Assembly: GCA_031292575.1 (NCBI GenBank)
Contig: JARLGX010000017.1
Coordinates: 1 to 64,000 of the forward strand
Reading direction: 5' to 3'
Length of the DNA: 64,000 nucleotides
Source: Paludibacter sp.
Lineage (GTDB): Bacteria > Bacteroidota > Bacteroidia > Bacteroidales > Paludibacteraceae
Part shown: one piece after another, positions 50,074 to 60,769 of the stretch
Layout: each line of letters opens with the position of its first letter
Numbering within the stretch: the stretch's first letter is position 1
Made by a program: the position numbers and the translations under genes
The notes under the pieces: model-generated
Database searches by the model: none
What the model saw: only the letters and a program-made list of their open reading frames with translations
Told to the model about the DNA's origin: nothing

Positions 50074-51276
50074 ATGAAAATATTAGTATTGAACTGCGGA
50101 AGTTCGTCTGTAAAATATAAATTGCTCGATATGGACACTAACGAAGAGATGGGTGCCGGAGGGGTTGAAAAAATTGGGATGAAAGGTTCTTTCCTGAAAC
50201 ATATTCGTCAAGATGGACAAAAAGTGATTTTAAAAGGTGAAATTCTGGAACATCAGATTGCTATTGAATATATTCTGGGTGTTCTTACAAGCCAAAAGCA
50301 TGGTTGTATTGAATCGTTAGAAGAAATTAATGCAGTTGGCCATAGGGTAGTTCATGGAGGGGAGAAATTCAACGCCAGCGTACTTATTACAGAGGAAGTA
50401 ATTCAGAAAATTGTTGAATGTATCGACATTGCTCCGTTGCACAATCCACCAAATTTAGCGGGTATTTATGCCATCAACGAATTGTTGCCAGCCGTTCCAC
50501 AGGTAGCAGTTTTTGATACCGCATTTCATCAAACTATGCCCGATTATGCTTATATGTACGGCATTCCGTATTCATTATATACAAAATATGGTATTCGTCG
50601 CTATGGTTTTCATGGAACAAGTCATCGGTATGTTTCAAAACGTGCTTGTGAATTTTTGGGATTGGATTACAACAATACCAGAATGGTTACAGCTCATATT
50701 GGTAACGGAGCTTCAGTATGTGCCATTAAAAATGGAAAGTCAATAGATACATCAATGGGATTCACACCAATTGAAGGACTTATGATGGGGACTCGTTCGG
50801 GAGATGTTGATTTAGGAGTTGTTACATTTTTGATGGAAAAAGAAATGATTGGTTCGGCAGCAGTTTCCACCTTGTTTAATAAACATAGTGGTGTACTTGG
50901 TGTTTCAGGAATTTCGTCCGATATGCGCGATATTGAAAATGCCACAAAGGATGGCAATGAACGAGCCAAATTAGCTTGGGATATGTATGAATATAGAATT
51001 AAAAAATACATTGGTTCATACGTAGCTGCTTTGGGAGGGGTTGATGTTATTGTATTTACAGGTGGAGTTGGAGAGAATCAGACGCCAACTCGCGAATATG
51101 TTTGTACTGGATTAAATTTTATGGGCGTGAAGATTGATAACGAATTGAATGCCAAATCACGTGGTAAAGAGGTATTATTGAGTACTCCGGATTCTACAGT
51201 CAAAGTGGTTGTGATCCCAACTGATGAAGAATTCATGATTGCTTCGGATACGATGGAAATTCTTGCTCAACAATAA
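50074..51276 (+). CDS. ackA: Acetate kinase
   Basis: MKILVLNCGSSSVKYKLLDM, HRVVHGGEKF, FHGTSHRYVSKRA. Confidence 0.98.
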   Translation: MKILVLNCGSSSVKYKLLDMDTNEEMGAGGVEKIGMKGSFLKHIRQDGQKVILKGEILEHQIAIEYILGVLTSQKHGCIESLEEINAVGHRVVHGGEKFNASVLITEEVIQKIVECIDIAPLHNPPNLAGIYAINELLPAVPQVAVFDTAFHQTMPDYAYMYGIPYSLYTKYGIRRYGFHGTSHRYVSKRACEFLGLDYNNTRMVTAHIGNGASVCAIKNGKSIDTSMGFTPIEGLMMGTRSGDVDLGVVTFLMEKEMIGSAAVSTLFNKHSGVLGVSGISSDMRDIENATKDGNERAKLAWDMYEYRIKKYIGSYVAALGGVDVIVFTGGVGENQTPTREYVCTGLNFMGVKIDNELNAKSRGKEVLLSTPDSTVKVVVIPTDEEFMIASDTMEILAQQ

Positions 51277-51297
51277 CTTTTTGACGAATAGTATTAC

Positions 51298-51332
51298 AAA
51301 CGCCTGGTATTTATAATATCGGGCGTTTTAAT
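51298..51332 (+). terminator. Likely terminator after ackA
   Basis: AAACGCC...GGGCGTTTT imperfect stem with T-rich tail. Confidence 0.6.
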
Positions 51333-51416
51333 TTTAGTCAAATTAATGACTTAACTCACTGATGAGCTATGGAATTCAATAAAATAAATTAAATTTGCAA
51401 ATCATAAAAATAAGAA

Positions 51417-52199
51417 ATGGAAATAGGTATATTAATTTTAGGTATTTTGGCTGGCATTATGTCCGGCTTGTTTGGTATTGGTGGTGGAATTATAATGGTT
51501 CCTTCGTTAATTGCAATTTTTGGTATGGGGATGTTAAATGCAAATGCAACCTCGCTGGCAGCCATGTTACTGCCCGTGGGAATTTTGGGCGTTATTGCTT
51601 TTTACAAAGCCGGACTTATTCAGTTAAGAAATGCACTCTGGATTTCATTGGGTTTGCTTGCAGGGTCCTATTTTGGAGCTGAAATGGCTATATCGGTAGA
51701 TGTCAAGGTGTTGTCAAAGCTTTATGCTGCTTTTTTGCTTTATGTGGCTGTGGGGTATTTGGATATTCCAAAATTGCTTCGACGGAATAAACAGCACATT
51801 AGTACCGAAAATATTGTGAATGGAGAGGAAATTGATTATCCTTTTTGGCAATTTATTCTTTTAGGAATTTTTGCAGGTGTAATAGCTGGATTGTTTGGAA
51901 AAGGAGGCGGATTGGTTATCGTACCGATGCTTGTAAAATACTTTCGTTACAATCCGAAAGCGGCTTCGGCTACTTCGCTTGCTGCTTTGCAATTACCCGT
52001 TGGTTTACCCAGCGTAATTGTTTATGCTCATGCCGGATATTTAAACTGGCTTTACGCCGGATTGATGGCCTTGGGGATTGTTTTTGGGGTGTTTTTTGGA
52101 ACCAAACTGGCAATAAAATTACCTACAACAACATTTAAAAAAGTGTATGCAGTTTTTTTATTGGGCGTGGCTGTTTATATGGTTTATAAATACATTTAA
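51417..52199 (+). CDS. Sulfite exporter TauE/SafE family protein
   Basis: GILAGIMSGLFGIGGGIIMVPSL and GVIAGLFGKGGGLVIVPML tandem motifs. Confidence 0.93.
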   Translation: MEIGILILGILAGIMSGLFGIGGGIIMVPSLIAIFGMGMLNANATSLAAMLLPVGILGVIAFYKAGLIQLRNALWISLGLLAGSYFGAEMAISVDVKVLSKLYAAFLLYVAVGYLDIPKLLRRNKQHISTENIVNGEEIDYPFWQFILLGIFAGVIAGLFGKGGGLVIVPMLVKYFRYNPKAASATSLAALQLPVGLPSVIVYAHAGYLNWLYAGLMALGIVFGVFFGTKLAIKLPTTTFKKVYAVFLLGVAVYMVYKYI

Positions 52200-52252
52200 T
52201 TTTGAAACAGAATGAATTAGTTAATTTCAATATGTATTAAAGTAATCAAATT

Positions 52253-53395
52253 ATGATAAATTCAACCAAAATTTCTGCTGAATCCTACCGTTTTACTGCA
52301 CTGGACATTTTCCGCGGACTTACTGTTTGTTTTATGATTATCGTGAATACATCCGGTAATGGTGCTACCACTTTTTGGCCACTAAAACATGCCGATTGGA
52401 ATGGATTCACACCCACAGATTTGGTGTTCCCATCCTTTTTATTTGCGGTGGGTAATGCAATGAGTTTTGTAATGAAAAAGTGGGAGACCATGAAACAATC
52501 GGAAGTTTTGTGGAAAATTTTCAAACGTACAGTTTTAATTTTTGCTATTGGTTACCTGATGTATTGGTTTCCATTTTTCAAATTAGATGCTCAATCTCAT
52601 TTGACGTTATCTCCTATTTCTCAAACCCGTATTTTTGGCGTTTTACAACGAATCGCTTTGTGTTATGGCATTGTTGCACTAATGGTATATTATCTAGGGA
52701 CAAAAAAAACAATTTGGCTTGGAGTGTTTTTTTTGGTGGCGTATTGGGCACTTTTGAGTATTTTTGGCACTCCCGGACTCGAATTTTCGAAGACGGGGAA
52801 TGCAGTTTTACGTCTTGATACTTGGCTAATTGGAGTTAATCATTTGTACACCGGCGAAGGTTTTCCGTTTGATCCCGAAGGTTTATTAAGTACTTTACCG
52901 GCTTTATTTAATGTAATTGCAGGATATGCAGTTGGGCGTTACTTGCAAAAAAAAGGGAAAACGTATGAAGGGCTTACAAAGCTTTTGCTTGTAGGTTTTG
53001 TCTTACTTTTTATTGCATATTGCTGGAATTCATTTTTTCCTGTAAATAAGAAACTCTGGACAAGTTCGTACGCTTTACTGACGGTGGGGTTGGATTGTTT
53101 AATATTATCAGTTATCATTTATATAACTGATTTTTTGGGGAAAACAAGAGGAACTTATTTCTTTTTAGTAACAGGGAAAAACCCTTTGTCTATTTACCTT
53201 ATGAGCGAATTGGGTGTTACAATCTTGTGGATGATTCATATCGGTAAGGAACCACTTTTCTCTTGGTTGTACAACCATATTTTTATTTACTCGGGAGATT
53301 ATCTCGGTGCATTTTTGTTCTCGGTATGGTGGATGCTTACCTGTTGGTTGGTTGGCTTTATAATGGACAAAAATAAAATCTATATCAGGTTGTAA
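52253..53395 (+). CDS. Heparan-alpha-glucosaminide N-acetyltransferase-like / DUF5009 membrane protein
   Basis: YRFTALDIFRGLTVCFMIIVNTSGNGATTFWPLKHADWNGFTPTDLVFPSFLFAVG. Confidence 0.88.
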   Translation: MINSTKISAESYRFTALDIFRGLTVCFMIIVNTSGNGATTFWPLKHADWNGFTPTDLVFPSFLFAVGNAMSFVMKKWETMKQSEVLWKIFKRTVLIFAIGYLMYWFPFFKLDAQSHLTLSPISQTRIFGVLQRIALCYGIVALMVYYLGTKKTIWLGVFFLVAYWALLSIFGTPGLEFSKTGNAVLRLDTWLIGVNHLYTGEGFPFDPEGLLSTLPALFNVIAGYAVGRYLQKKGKTYEGLTKLLLVGFVLLFIAYCWNSFFPVNKKLWTSSYALLTVGLDCLILSVIIYITDFLGKTRGTYFFLVTGKNPLSIYLMSELGVTILWMIHIGKEPLFSWLYNHIFIYSGDYLGAFLFSVWWMLTCWLVGFIMDKNKIYIRL

Positions 53396-53398
53396 GGT

Positions 53399-54853
53399 TT
53401 ACCTTAATCTTTCTAACCTCGCTGCGTCAAGTCTTAGCAGTATAAAGAGCAAAATGGTAAAACCCCAAAGAGATGAACCTCCGTAGCTGAAGAAAGGCAA
53501 AGGAATGCCTATTACGGGCATAATTCCTAGAACCATCCCAATATTAATTGTCAGATGAAAAAAGAAAATACTGGCTACGCAATAACCATAAACCCTACTA
53601 AATTGATCTCGCTGTCGTTCGGCAATACGGAGTATTCGCATGAGCAGTAGCCAATAGAAAAACAGAACCAACGTTGAACCCCAAAAACCGTGTTCTTCGC
53701 CTACGGTGCAGAAAATAAAATCTGTATCTTGCTCTGGAACGTATTTTAGTTTGGTCTGTGTGCCATTCAGGAAGCCTTTGCCCCAAAAACCGCCAGATCC
53801 AATAGCAATTTTAGATTGGTTCACGTTGTAACCAGCTCCCAATGGAGCATTTTCCATATTAAGTAAAACTCTTATTCGAACTTGTTGATGTGGCTCGAGC
53901 ACTTTTTCAAACAAATAATCGGCTGAAAAACAAAATAATACAGAACTAAAAGAGAATAATGCAAGCATCCAATATCTTTTATATCGCTTAAAAATCTCAA
54001 TTACTATCCAGTAAATACATGAAGCTAATACCGTGAAAATAGCTACATAATTGTAATTCAGATAAAACCCTATGTTTATGAAATACGAAACTAATCCTAT
54101 AACAAAAGTGCCAGCCAGCAAAATAAGAGCTTCTTTTTGATTTTTCCCAAAAAATATTGCGTATCCTATTTCGACGAACAGAATAAACGACATCCCTAAA
54201 ATCATTCCTAAAGTACCTCTATCAACTTGAATAGGAATAATACTAAGTTTTATGATGGTAATGAAAAGTAAAACGGCAAAAGAACCAATTAGGAGCACAA
54301 TTCCATTCATTCCTTCGCGATAAAGCACTAACAAGAATGCTAAAAAAACCAATGCTCCACCTGTTTCGTTTTGCAAAACAATTATGAGTGCCGGTCCGAA
54401 TATTATGAAACTTAAAGGAAGTAAATCTTTCCAATTTTTGAGCTTGTAATTATAGGAACTCATAAATTTAGCCAAAGCCAAGGCAGTAGCCATTTTAGCG
54501 ATTTCTTCGGGTTGGAAACTTATAGGACCCAGCACCAACCAAGAGCGGGATCCTTTGATGTCGTGAGCTACAAAGATGGTTATTATTAACAATAAAATTG
54601 TTCCTGCATAAATGAAATAAGCAAAAATATTGTACATTTTTGAATCGATGAGTAGTAGTGCTCCACCTATTGCAAAAGCAGTAATTATCCAAATAAATTG
54701 CTTACCTGCACGCTGGCTGAAATCAAAAATGCTCGCTTGGTCAAAGTTGTAACTGGCACCGTAAATGCTAATCCAACCCATAACAACAAGTACCACGTAA
54801 AAAAATACGGTTGTCCAGTCTAAAGCATATCTTATGCTAACGTTCTTGTACAT
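53399..54853 (-). CDS. rodA: Rod shape-determining protein RodA
   Basis: SEDS-family polytopic protein; GTQTKLKYVPEQDTDFIFCTVGEEHGFWGS; GIPLPFFSYGGSSL. Confidence 0.95.
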   Translation of the reverse strand: MYKNVSIRYALDWTTVFFYVVLVVMGWISIYGASYNFDQASIFDFSQRAGKQFIWIITAFAIGGALLLIDSKMYNIFAYFIYAGTILLLIITIFVAHDIKGSRSWLVLGPISFQPEEIAKMATALALAKFMSSYNYKLKNWKDLLPLSFIIFGPALIIVLQNETGGALVFLAFLLVLYREGMNGIVLLIGSFAVLLFITIIKLSIIPIQVDRGTLGMILGMSFILFVEIGYAIFFGKNQKEALILLAGTFVIGLVSYFINIGFYLNYNYVAIFTVLASCIYWIVIEIFKRYKRYWMLALFSFSSVLFCFSADYLFEKVLEPHQQVRIRVLLNMENAPLGAGYNVNQSKIAIGSGGFWGKGFLNGTQTKLKYVPEQDTDFIFCTVGEEHGFWGSTLVLFFYWLLLMRILRIAERQRDQFSRVYGYCVASIFFFHLTINIGMVLGIMPVIGIPLPFFSYGGSSLWGFTILLFILLRLDAARLERLR

Positions 54854-56675
54854 TTGAGTTAGTTACTAAGTTTGTAATTCTGTCTCTTAATTCAGTTCGG
54901 GCTATTTTCCCCTTTATATATTGCTCTACCAGTAAACTGAAAATTGGTGCTGCATAAGTAGCTCCAAACCCTGCATTTTCAACTATTACAGCAATGGCAA
55001 TCTTAGGATTATCGCGTGGAGCAAAACCTACAAAAATGGAATGATCTTTTCCATGACTATTTTCTGCAGTGCCGGTTTTTCCACACATATCCAAACCTTC
55101 AATTCTCGAAGCACGGGCGGTCCCATCTTCAAAAACCCCAGACATCCCTTCAAATACAATCGGGAAATATTTTTTATCAATTCCACATTGATGAATATTT
55201 TTCAACATTGAATCACATTTATTCAGGTGCGGAGTAATATAATATCCTTGATTAGCTATAGCAGCCATTACATTAGCCAACTGAAGCGGAGTAACTAAAA
55301 CCTCGCCTTGTCCAATAGCTAGTGATCTTATGGTTATAGCACGCCAGCCAGTAACACCTCTGTAAACACGGTTGTAAAACTTTTGAGTTGGGATGTAACC
55401 CCGAGCTTGTTCATAAATGTCGCTATCAGTAAATTTACTTCCTAATCCAAACAATTTTACCCGTCTTGCCCAGTCGTCATAAGTGTTTCTGAAAATCTCA
55501 TTTTTTTTCCCATATCCATTTTTTTCTATGGTAGTTTTAAATGCATTCCAGAAATATGGATTACAACTTTGTTCAATCGCATTAAGCAGGCTTACCGGTG
55601 ATCCATGATGGTGCGTACATTTTACTGGAGATGATTCTGGCCCATTACAAGCAAACATTGTGTTTTCAGTAATTCCACCCATTTGCTGAAAAACTAGTGC
55701 TTGAAGCGGTTTGAAAGCAGAGCCGGGTGAATATTGAGCTTGCGTAGCACGATTTATCAATGGTTTTGTTTCATCATTTACAAGTTGCATATAATTTTTT
55801 GACCGCTGTCGTCCAACCAAAATAGATGGATCGAAAGTTGGGCTAGAAGCCATTGCTAAAATTTCGCCTGTTGATGGCTCAATGGCAACAACACTTCCCA
55901 CTTTCCCTGTTAAAAGTTTTTCTGCAAGTTGCTGTAACTGTACATCAAGAGTTAATGTTAAATTTTGTCCGGCTTTAGGTGCTATATCATCTTTACCATT
56001 TTCATATTTTCCTTTAATTCTCCCTTTGGCATCGCGAAGTAAAATTTCTACACCTTTTTCGCCCCGCAATTGTTCTTCATAGGTATATTCAATGCCATCG
56101 CGTCCAGCAAAGTCGCCTTGCTTATAGTAATCGTCGTTATCGATTCTGCTTTGGGATACTTCTCCAATATTTCCAAGAACGTGAGCAGCTGTAGGAAAAG
56201 CATATTCTCGCAAGGTTCGGTTTTGAATATAAAATCCGGGATATTTGTACATTGATTGTTGAATAGTAGCAATTTCTTCAATGCCCAGCTGGGTCATAAA
56301 AAGTTGAGGAGTGTAGGAAGAATAACTGGGATTCTTCTTATAGTCTTTAATCTCTTCTATTCTGTTTATAAAAAACTGTTTATCAATGTTTAATGCCTTA
56401 CAAAAAGAAATTGTATCTAAATCGTGAATTTCGCGCATAATAAGCGCAATATCAAACGCAGGCTTGTTGTAAACCAATAATTTATGATTCCTGTCGTAAA
56501 TAAGACCACGGGGAGGGAAAAGTGTTTTTTTAAGGAAAGCGTTGCTATCAGCTCCGTTTTTATATTTAGTGTCTATAACCTGAATGGTAAATAATCGCAA
56601 AATATACACAACAATGACAGCAGACATGATTATGGCAATCACATATCTTCTGCTCTGAAGTGTATCATTAATCAT
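54837..56675 (-). CDS. mrdA: Penicillin-binding protein 2
   Basis: PPRGLIYDRNHKLLVYNKPAFDI; YSPGSAFKPLQALV (SxxK); MCGKTGTAEN (KTGT). Confidence 0.96.
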   Translation of the reverse strand: MINDTLQSRRYVIAIIMSAVIVVYILRLFTIQVIDTKYKNGADSNAFLKKTLFPPRGLIYDRNHKLLVYNKPAFDIALIMREIHDLDTISFCKALNIDKQFFINRIEEIKDYKKNPSYSSYTPQLFMTQLGIEEIATIQQSMYKYPGFYIQNRTLREYAFPTAAHVLGNIGEVSQSRIDNDDYYKQGDFAGRDGIEYTYEEQLRGEKGVEILLRDAKGRIKGKYENGKDDIAPKAGQNLTLTLDVQLQQLAEKLLTGKVGSVVAIEPSTGEILAMASSPTFDPSILVGRQRSKNYMQLVNDETKPLINRATQAQYSPGSAFKPLQALVFQQMGGITENTMFACNGPESSPVKCTHHHGSPVSLLNAIEQSCNPYFWNAFKTTIEKNGYGKKNEIFRNTYDDWARRVKLFGLGSKFTDSDIYEQARGYIPTQKFYNRVYRGVTGWRAITIRSLAIGQGEVLVTPLQLANVMAAIANQGYYITPHLNKCDSMLKNIHQCGIDKKYFPIVFEGMSGVFEDGTARASRIEGLDMCGKTGTAENSHGKDHSIFVGFAPRDNPKIAIAVIVENAGFGATYAAPIFSLLVEQYIKGKIARTELRDRITNLVTNSNVQER

Positions 56676-56677
56676 CT

Positions 56678-57175
56678 TTATTTTGTTTTAATAGATTGGA
56701 ATCCTAAAATTAAGAGTATTGTTACAACAGAACTGAGAATTATCTTACTCAGGAGTAACCAAAAATTGATAAACGAAAAAGATTCTAAAATGAACAAAGT
56801 AAAATTATGAATCAGAACTAATAGTACTACATATTTTATGTAAGCACTTACTCCAAAAGTATAAAAGGAAGGAGTCGGATTATTACCTTCTTCAATCTGA
56901 GTAAATAATTTTATAATTCCATCGCGAGAAAATGCCACAAGTACGGTTGCAAAAGCATGTGGTCCGGGGATATTTGAAAAAATGCCTACCGTAATTCCTA
57001 TTACAAAGGCCAAAATGAGCGAAAACCAACGTGGAGTTTGTACCGGTAATGCAATAATAAATAATATATAAAGATACGGATTGACAAAACCCAAAAACTG
57101 GATGTTATCCAACACCAGCACCTGAAAAAGCACCAAAAGTATAAAACGGAATATGTTTTGAAGTACTGTAGGCAT
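56678..57175 (-). CDS. mreD: Rod shape-determining protein MreD
   Basis: Small multi-TM protein located between mreC and mrdA. Confidence 0.88.
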   Translation of the reverse strand: MPTVLQNIFRFILLVLFQVLVLDNIQFLGFVNPYLYILFIIALPVQTPRWFSLILAFVIGITVGIFSNIPGPHAFATVLVAFSRDGIIKLFTQIEEGNNPTPSFYTFGVSAYIKYVVLLVLIHNFTLFILESFSFINFWLLLSKIILSSVVTILLILGFQSIKTK

Positions 57176-57216
57176 TTTATTTAAAAATTATCAGTTAACG
57201 TGATCATTGGAATTAA

Positions 57217-58062
57217 CTATTGTTCTTCAGACTTTTTTTCCAAATCTTTTTGCTCTTGAAAATTCAGGTAATTTATAACTTTTACGTATGAAAGTGTACG
57301 AAAATTCACGGCTAATTTCACTTTTATTCTATAATAAGCGTCGCTTTCTTTAATTTTAAAATCTTCTACACTTCCTACAGGAATTCCTTCGGGGAAAGTA
57401 CTGGTTAATCCACTTGTTATCAATGTGTCACCCAATGATAGCTCAACATGGCGGGCAATGTCTGTAAGATTTGCATAACGGTAATCCACACCATTCCAAA
57501 GAAGCGAGCCGCTATAATTATTACGTTTAAATTTACAACTTATCTCTATTTTGGGGTTCAGAATTGGTATTACAACTGAAAATTTTGGAGAAACGTTTTT
57601 TACTATTCCAACTACACCTTCATCGCTAACAACGCCCATATCTATTTTTATGCCATCCAAAGCCCCTTTATCTAGCGTAATATAGTTTTGTAGTTTATTT
57701 GTTGTGCACTTTATTACTTTAGCAGCAATAAATTGATATTCCATTTCGGGTGGAATTCGAAAATGCACAGAGTCAGGAGTGACCTTTTCAAGAGTTACAA
57801 GTTTGTTTTCAAGCTTGATAATCTGATTTTTAAGAGCAGTATTTTCTTCAGAAAGATTATCATTAGCAGCACGAAGTTTAAAAAATTCCACCACAGAGTT
57901 GCTCCACTCGTACATGCTTGAAACTACAGAATTGCTTGATGAGAGGAATACACTTTTTTGATACTCTTGATTTTTTACAATCAAAGTGAAAGAGATTATT
58001 TCTAAAAATAGAAACAAAAACACAACGCTGTATTGAATCAAAAAATTGATGAGATTCTTCAT
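57217..58062 (-). CDS. mreC: Rod shape-determining protein MreC
   Basis: TM, coiled coil, then GVVSDEGVVGIVKNVSPKFSVVIPILNP and GDTLITSGLTSTFPEGIPVG. Confidence 0.95.
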   Translation of the reverse strand: MKNLINFLIQYSVVFLFLFLEIISFTLIVKNQEYQKSVFLSSSNSVVSSMYEWSNSVVEFFKLRAANDNLSEENTALKNQIIKLENKLVTLEKVTPDSVHFRIPPEMEYQFIAAKVIKCTTNKLQNYITLDKGALDGIKIDMGVVSDEGVVGIVKNVSPKFSVVIPILNPKIEISCKFKRNNYSGSLLWNGVDYRYANLTDIARHVELSLGDTLITSGLTSTFPEGIPVGSVEDFKIKESDAYYRIKVKLAVNFRTLSYVKVINYLNFQEQKDLEKKSEEQ

Positions 58063-58112
58063 GTTAAATCAAATCTGTGCAGAAAGGAAGAGGATAACTG
58101 AGGAAGTTAAAC

Positions 58113-58146
58113 TTTGACAAATACCTGAATTCAGGTATTTGTCAAA
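58113..58146. repeat. 34-bp perfect palindrome between mreB and mreC
   Basis: TTTGACAAATACCTGAATTCAGGTATTTGTCAAA, no mismatches and no unpaired spacer. Confidence 0.93.
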
Positions 58147-58153
58147 ATATTTT

Positions 58154-59173
58154 TTATCGAATCAAGAATGAAAATTTATCCACATTTTTTAATGCGATAC
58201 CTGTTCCACGGGCTACTGCACGCAAAGGATCTTCTGCAATGTGAAACTGTATATTTAGTTTGTCTGTCAAACGCTTGTCCAACCCACGAAGTAATGCTCC
58301 ACCGCCGGCTAAATAAATTCCTTTTTGAACAATATCGGCATATAATTCTGGTGGTGTTTGTTCCAAAGCACTCAAAATGGCTGCTTCAATTTTAGAAATT
58401 GATTTTTCCAAGCAATGAGCTATTTCCTGATATGAAACAGGCACCTGCATGGGCAAAGCAGTCATACGGTTCGGTCCGTGAACAATATAATCTTCAGGAG
58501 CATCTTCTAAATCGGTCAATGCTGCACCCACGTTTATTTTAATTAATTCGGCAGTGCGTTCGCCCACTTTGATATTATGCATACGTCCCATATATTCCAC
58601 AATATCCAAAGTCAAGTCATCGCCTGCAATACGGATTGACTTGTTTGAAACAATACCTCCAAGTGAAATAACAGCAATTTCTGTAGTACCACCACCTATA
58701 TCAACAATCATACAACCGTTAGGAGCTTCTACATCTATTCCAATACCGATAGCAGCAGCCATTGGTTCGTAAATCATGTATACTTCGCGGCCACCGGCAT
58801 GTTCCGACGAGTCGCGCACAGCACGAATTTCAACTTCTGTACTTCCTGAGGGAATACAAACCACCATTTTGAGGGTAGGAGAGAAGAGATGATTCTTTGT
58901 CGGAATCATTTTTATCATACCGCGAATCATTAATTCAGCGGCATAGAAGTCGGCAATTACGCCATCGCGCAATGGGCGGACAGTGCGAATTCCTTCATTT
59001 TCTTTTCCTTGCATCTGACGCGCCTTTTCGCCGATGGCAATTAGTTTGTCGGTACGTTTGTCCAAAGCTACTACCGACGGTTCATCAACTACAATTTTAT
59101 CGTTGTGAATGATAATTGTATTGGCAGTGCCTAAGTCAATAGCTATTTCTTGTGTAAATGAAAATAGTCCCAT
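58154..59173 (-). CDS. mreB: Rod shape-determining protein MreB
   Basis: IAIDLGTANTIIIHNDKIVVDEPSVVAL; CMIVDIGGGTTEIAVISLGGIV; GIYLAGGGALLRGLD. Confidence 0.98.
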   Translation of the reverse strand: MGLFSFTQEIAIDLGTANTIIIHNDKIVVDEPSVVALDKRTDKLIAIGEKARQMQGKENEGIRTVRPLRDGVIADFYAAELMIRGMIKMIPTKNHLFSPTLKMVVCIPSGSTEVEIRAVRDSSEHAGGREVYMIYEPMAAAIGIGIDVEAPNGCMIVDIGGGTTEIAVISLGGIVSNKSIRIAGDDLTLDIVEYMGRMHNIKVGERTAELIKINVGAALTDLEDAPEDYIVHGPNRMTALPMQVPVSYQEIAHCLEKSISKIEAAILSALEQTPPELYADIVQKGIYLAGGGALLRGLDKRLTDKLNIQFHIAEDPLRAVARGTGIALKNVDKFSFLIR

Positions 59174-59248
59174 TTTCTTAATTTATTTCTAATTTTTATT
59201 TTTATCAATTTTAACAGAGATAAAGCATGCCTTGTCTCTACGAGAGAA

Positions 59249-60769
59249 TTAATGTTTAAAATGACGGAATCCGGTTGTTACCATCGATAAACCTGTTTCA
59301 TCGCATTTAGCAATCGAAAGTTTATCATTAATTGAGCCACCGGGCTGGATTACTGCTGTTATTCCTGCTGCCGAAGCCAGTTCCACACAATCGGGAAAAG
59401 GGAAAAACGCATCCGAAGCCATAACTGCACCTTTCAAATCAAAATTAAAAGCCAAAGCTTTATCAACTGCTTGTCTTAAAGCATCAACACGTGAAGTTTG
59501 ACCTACACCGCTGGCAAACATTTGTTTGTTTTTTGCAAACACAATTGCATTTGATTTGGTATGTTTTACTATTTTATTTGCAAAAAGTAAATCTTCAATT
59601 TCTTCGGCAGTAGGCGCTTTTTCTGTCACCACTTTCAAATCCTCAGTTGTTTCGGTGTGAATATCTTTGTCTTGCATTAATACGCCGTTGAGTAATGAAC
59701 GAAATTGTTTAGCTTTTATTTTTGCATCTTTGATAATCAGAATAATTCTGTTTTTCTTTTGACTCAGAATTTCAATAGCTTCCAGGTCATAATCAGGTGC
59801 AATAACTACTTCGAAGAAAATTTTGTTCATTTCTTCAGCCGTAGCCTTGTCAATTATAGCATTTGTGATTAAAACTCCACCAAAGGCAGACACAGGATCA
59901 CCAGCCAAAGCAGCATTCCAGGCATCAACCAACACTGGACGCGAAGCAATACCGCAGGCATTGTTGTGTTTCAGGATTGCAAATGTTATATCATCAAAAT
60001 CATTGATTAGATTTACCGCAGCATCAATATCGAGGAGGTTGTTGTACGAAATTTCCCTTCCCTGCAATTGCTCGAACATATCTTCAAATTTACCGAAGAA
60101 GACTCCACTCTGATGTGGATTTTCTCCATAACGAAGTGTTTTCGCATTGTTTTCACTCATGCGGAAACCTGTTTTTTCTTGTCCATCAAAGTAATTGAAA
60201 ATTGCCGAATCGTAGTGCGAAGAAACTGCAAAAGCTTCTTTCGCAAACCAGCGGCGTTCTTCAGCAGTAGTTTGAGCTCCACTTGCTGATATAATGTCTA
60301 ACAAAGGTTCGTATTGGTCTTGTGAAGCTACAATAACTACATCTTTGTAGTTTTTAGCTGCTGCACGTATCAAAGATATACCACCGATATCAATTTTTTC
60401 AATCGTGGTTGGTTCGTCGGCGCCTGCAGCAACAGTAGCTTCGAAAGGATATAAATCAACAATAACTAAGTCAATTTCAGGTATTTCGTATTCAGCAATT
60501 TGAGCTTTATCAAGTTCGTTATCTCGACGGTTAAGGATTCCGCCAAAAACTTTAGGGTGTAAAGTTTTTACTCTTCCACCAAGTATTGAAGGATAGCCTG
60601 TAAGATCTTCAACGGCATTGCACGGAATATCAAGCGATTCGATAAATGATTGAGTTCCGCCGGTAGAGATAAATTCAACTCCTTCGGTATGTAGTTTTTT
60701 TATGATTACGTCTAACTTATCTTTATGATAAACAGACACTAAGGCTCTTTTAATTCGCTTTTTCTCCAT
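59249..60769 (-). CDS. purH: Bifunctional AICAR formyltransferase/IMP cyclohydrolase
   Basis: EGVEFISTGGTQSFIESL; PSILGGRVKTLHPKVFGGIL; LRYGENPHQ; ASDAFFPFPDCVELA. Confidence 0.97.
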   Translation of the reverse strand: MEKKRIKRALVSVYHKDKLDVIIKKLHTEGVEFISTGGTQSFIESLDIPCNAVEDLTGYPSILGGRVKTLHPKVFGGILNRRDNELDKAQIAEYEIPEIDLVIVDLYPFEATVAAGADEPTTIEKIDIGGISLIRAAAKNYKDVVIVASQDQYEPLLDIISASGAQTTAEERRWFAKEAFAVSSHYDSAIFNYFDGQEKTGFRMSENNAKTLRYGENPHQSGVFFGKFEDMFEQLQGREISYNNLLDIDAAVNLINDFDDITFAILKHNNACGIASRPVLVDAWNAALAGDPVSAFGGVLITNAIIDKATAEEMNKIFFEVVIAPDYDLEAIEILSQKKNRIILIIKDAKIKAKQFRSLLNGVLMQDKDIHTETTEDLKVVTEKAPTAEEIEDLLFANKIVKHTKSNAIVFAKNKQMFASGVGQTSRVDALRQAVDKALAFNFDLKGAVMASDAFFPFPDCVELASAAGITAVIQPGGSINDKLSIAKCDETGLSMVTTGFRHFKH

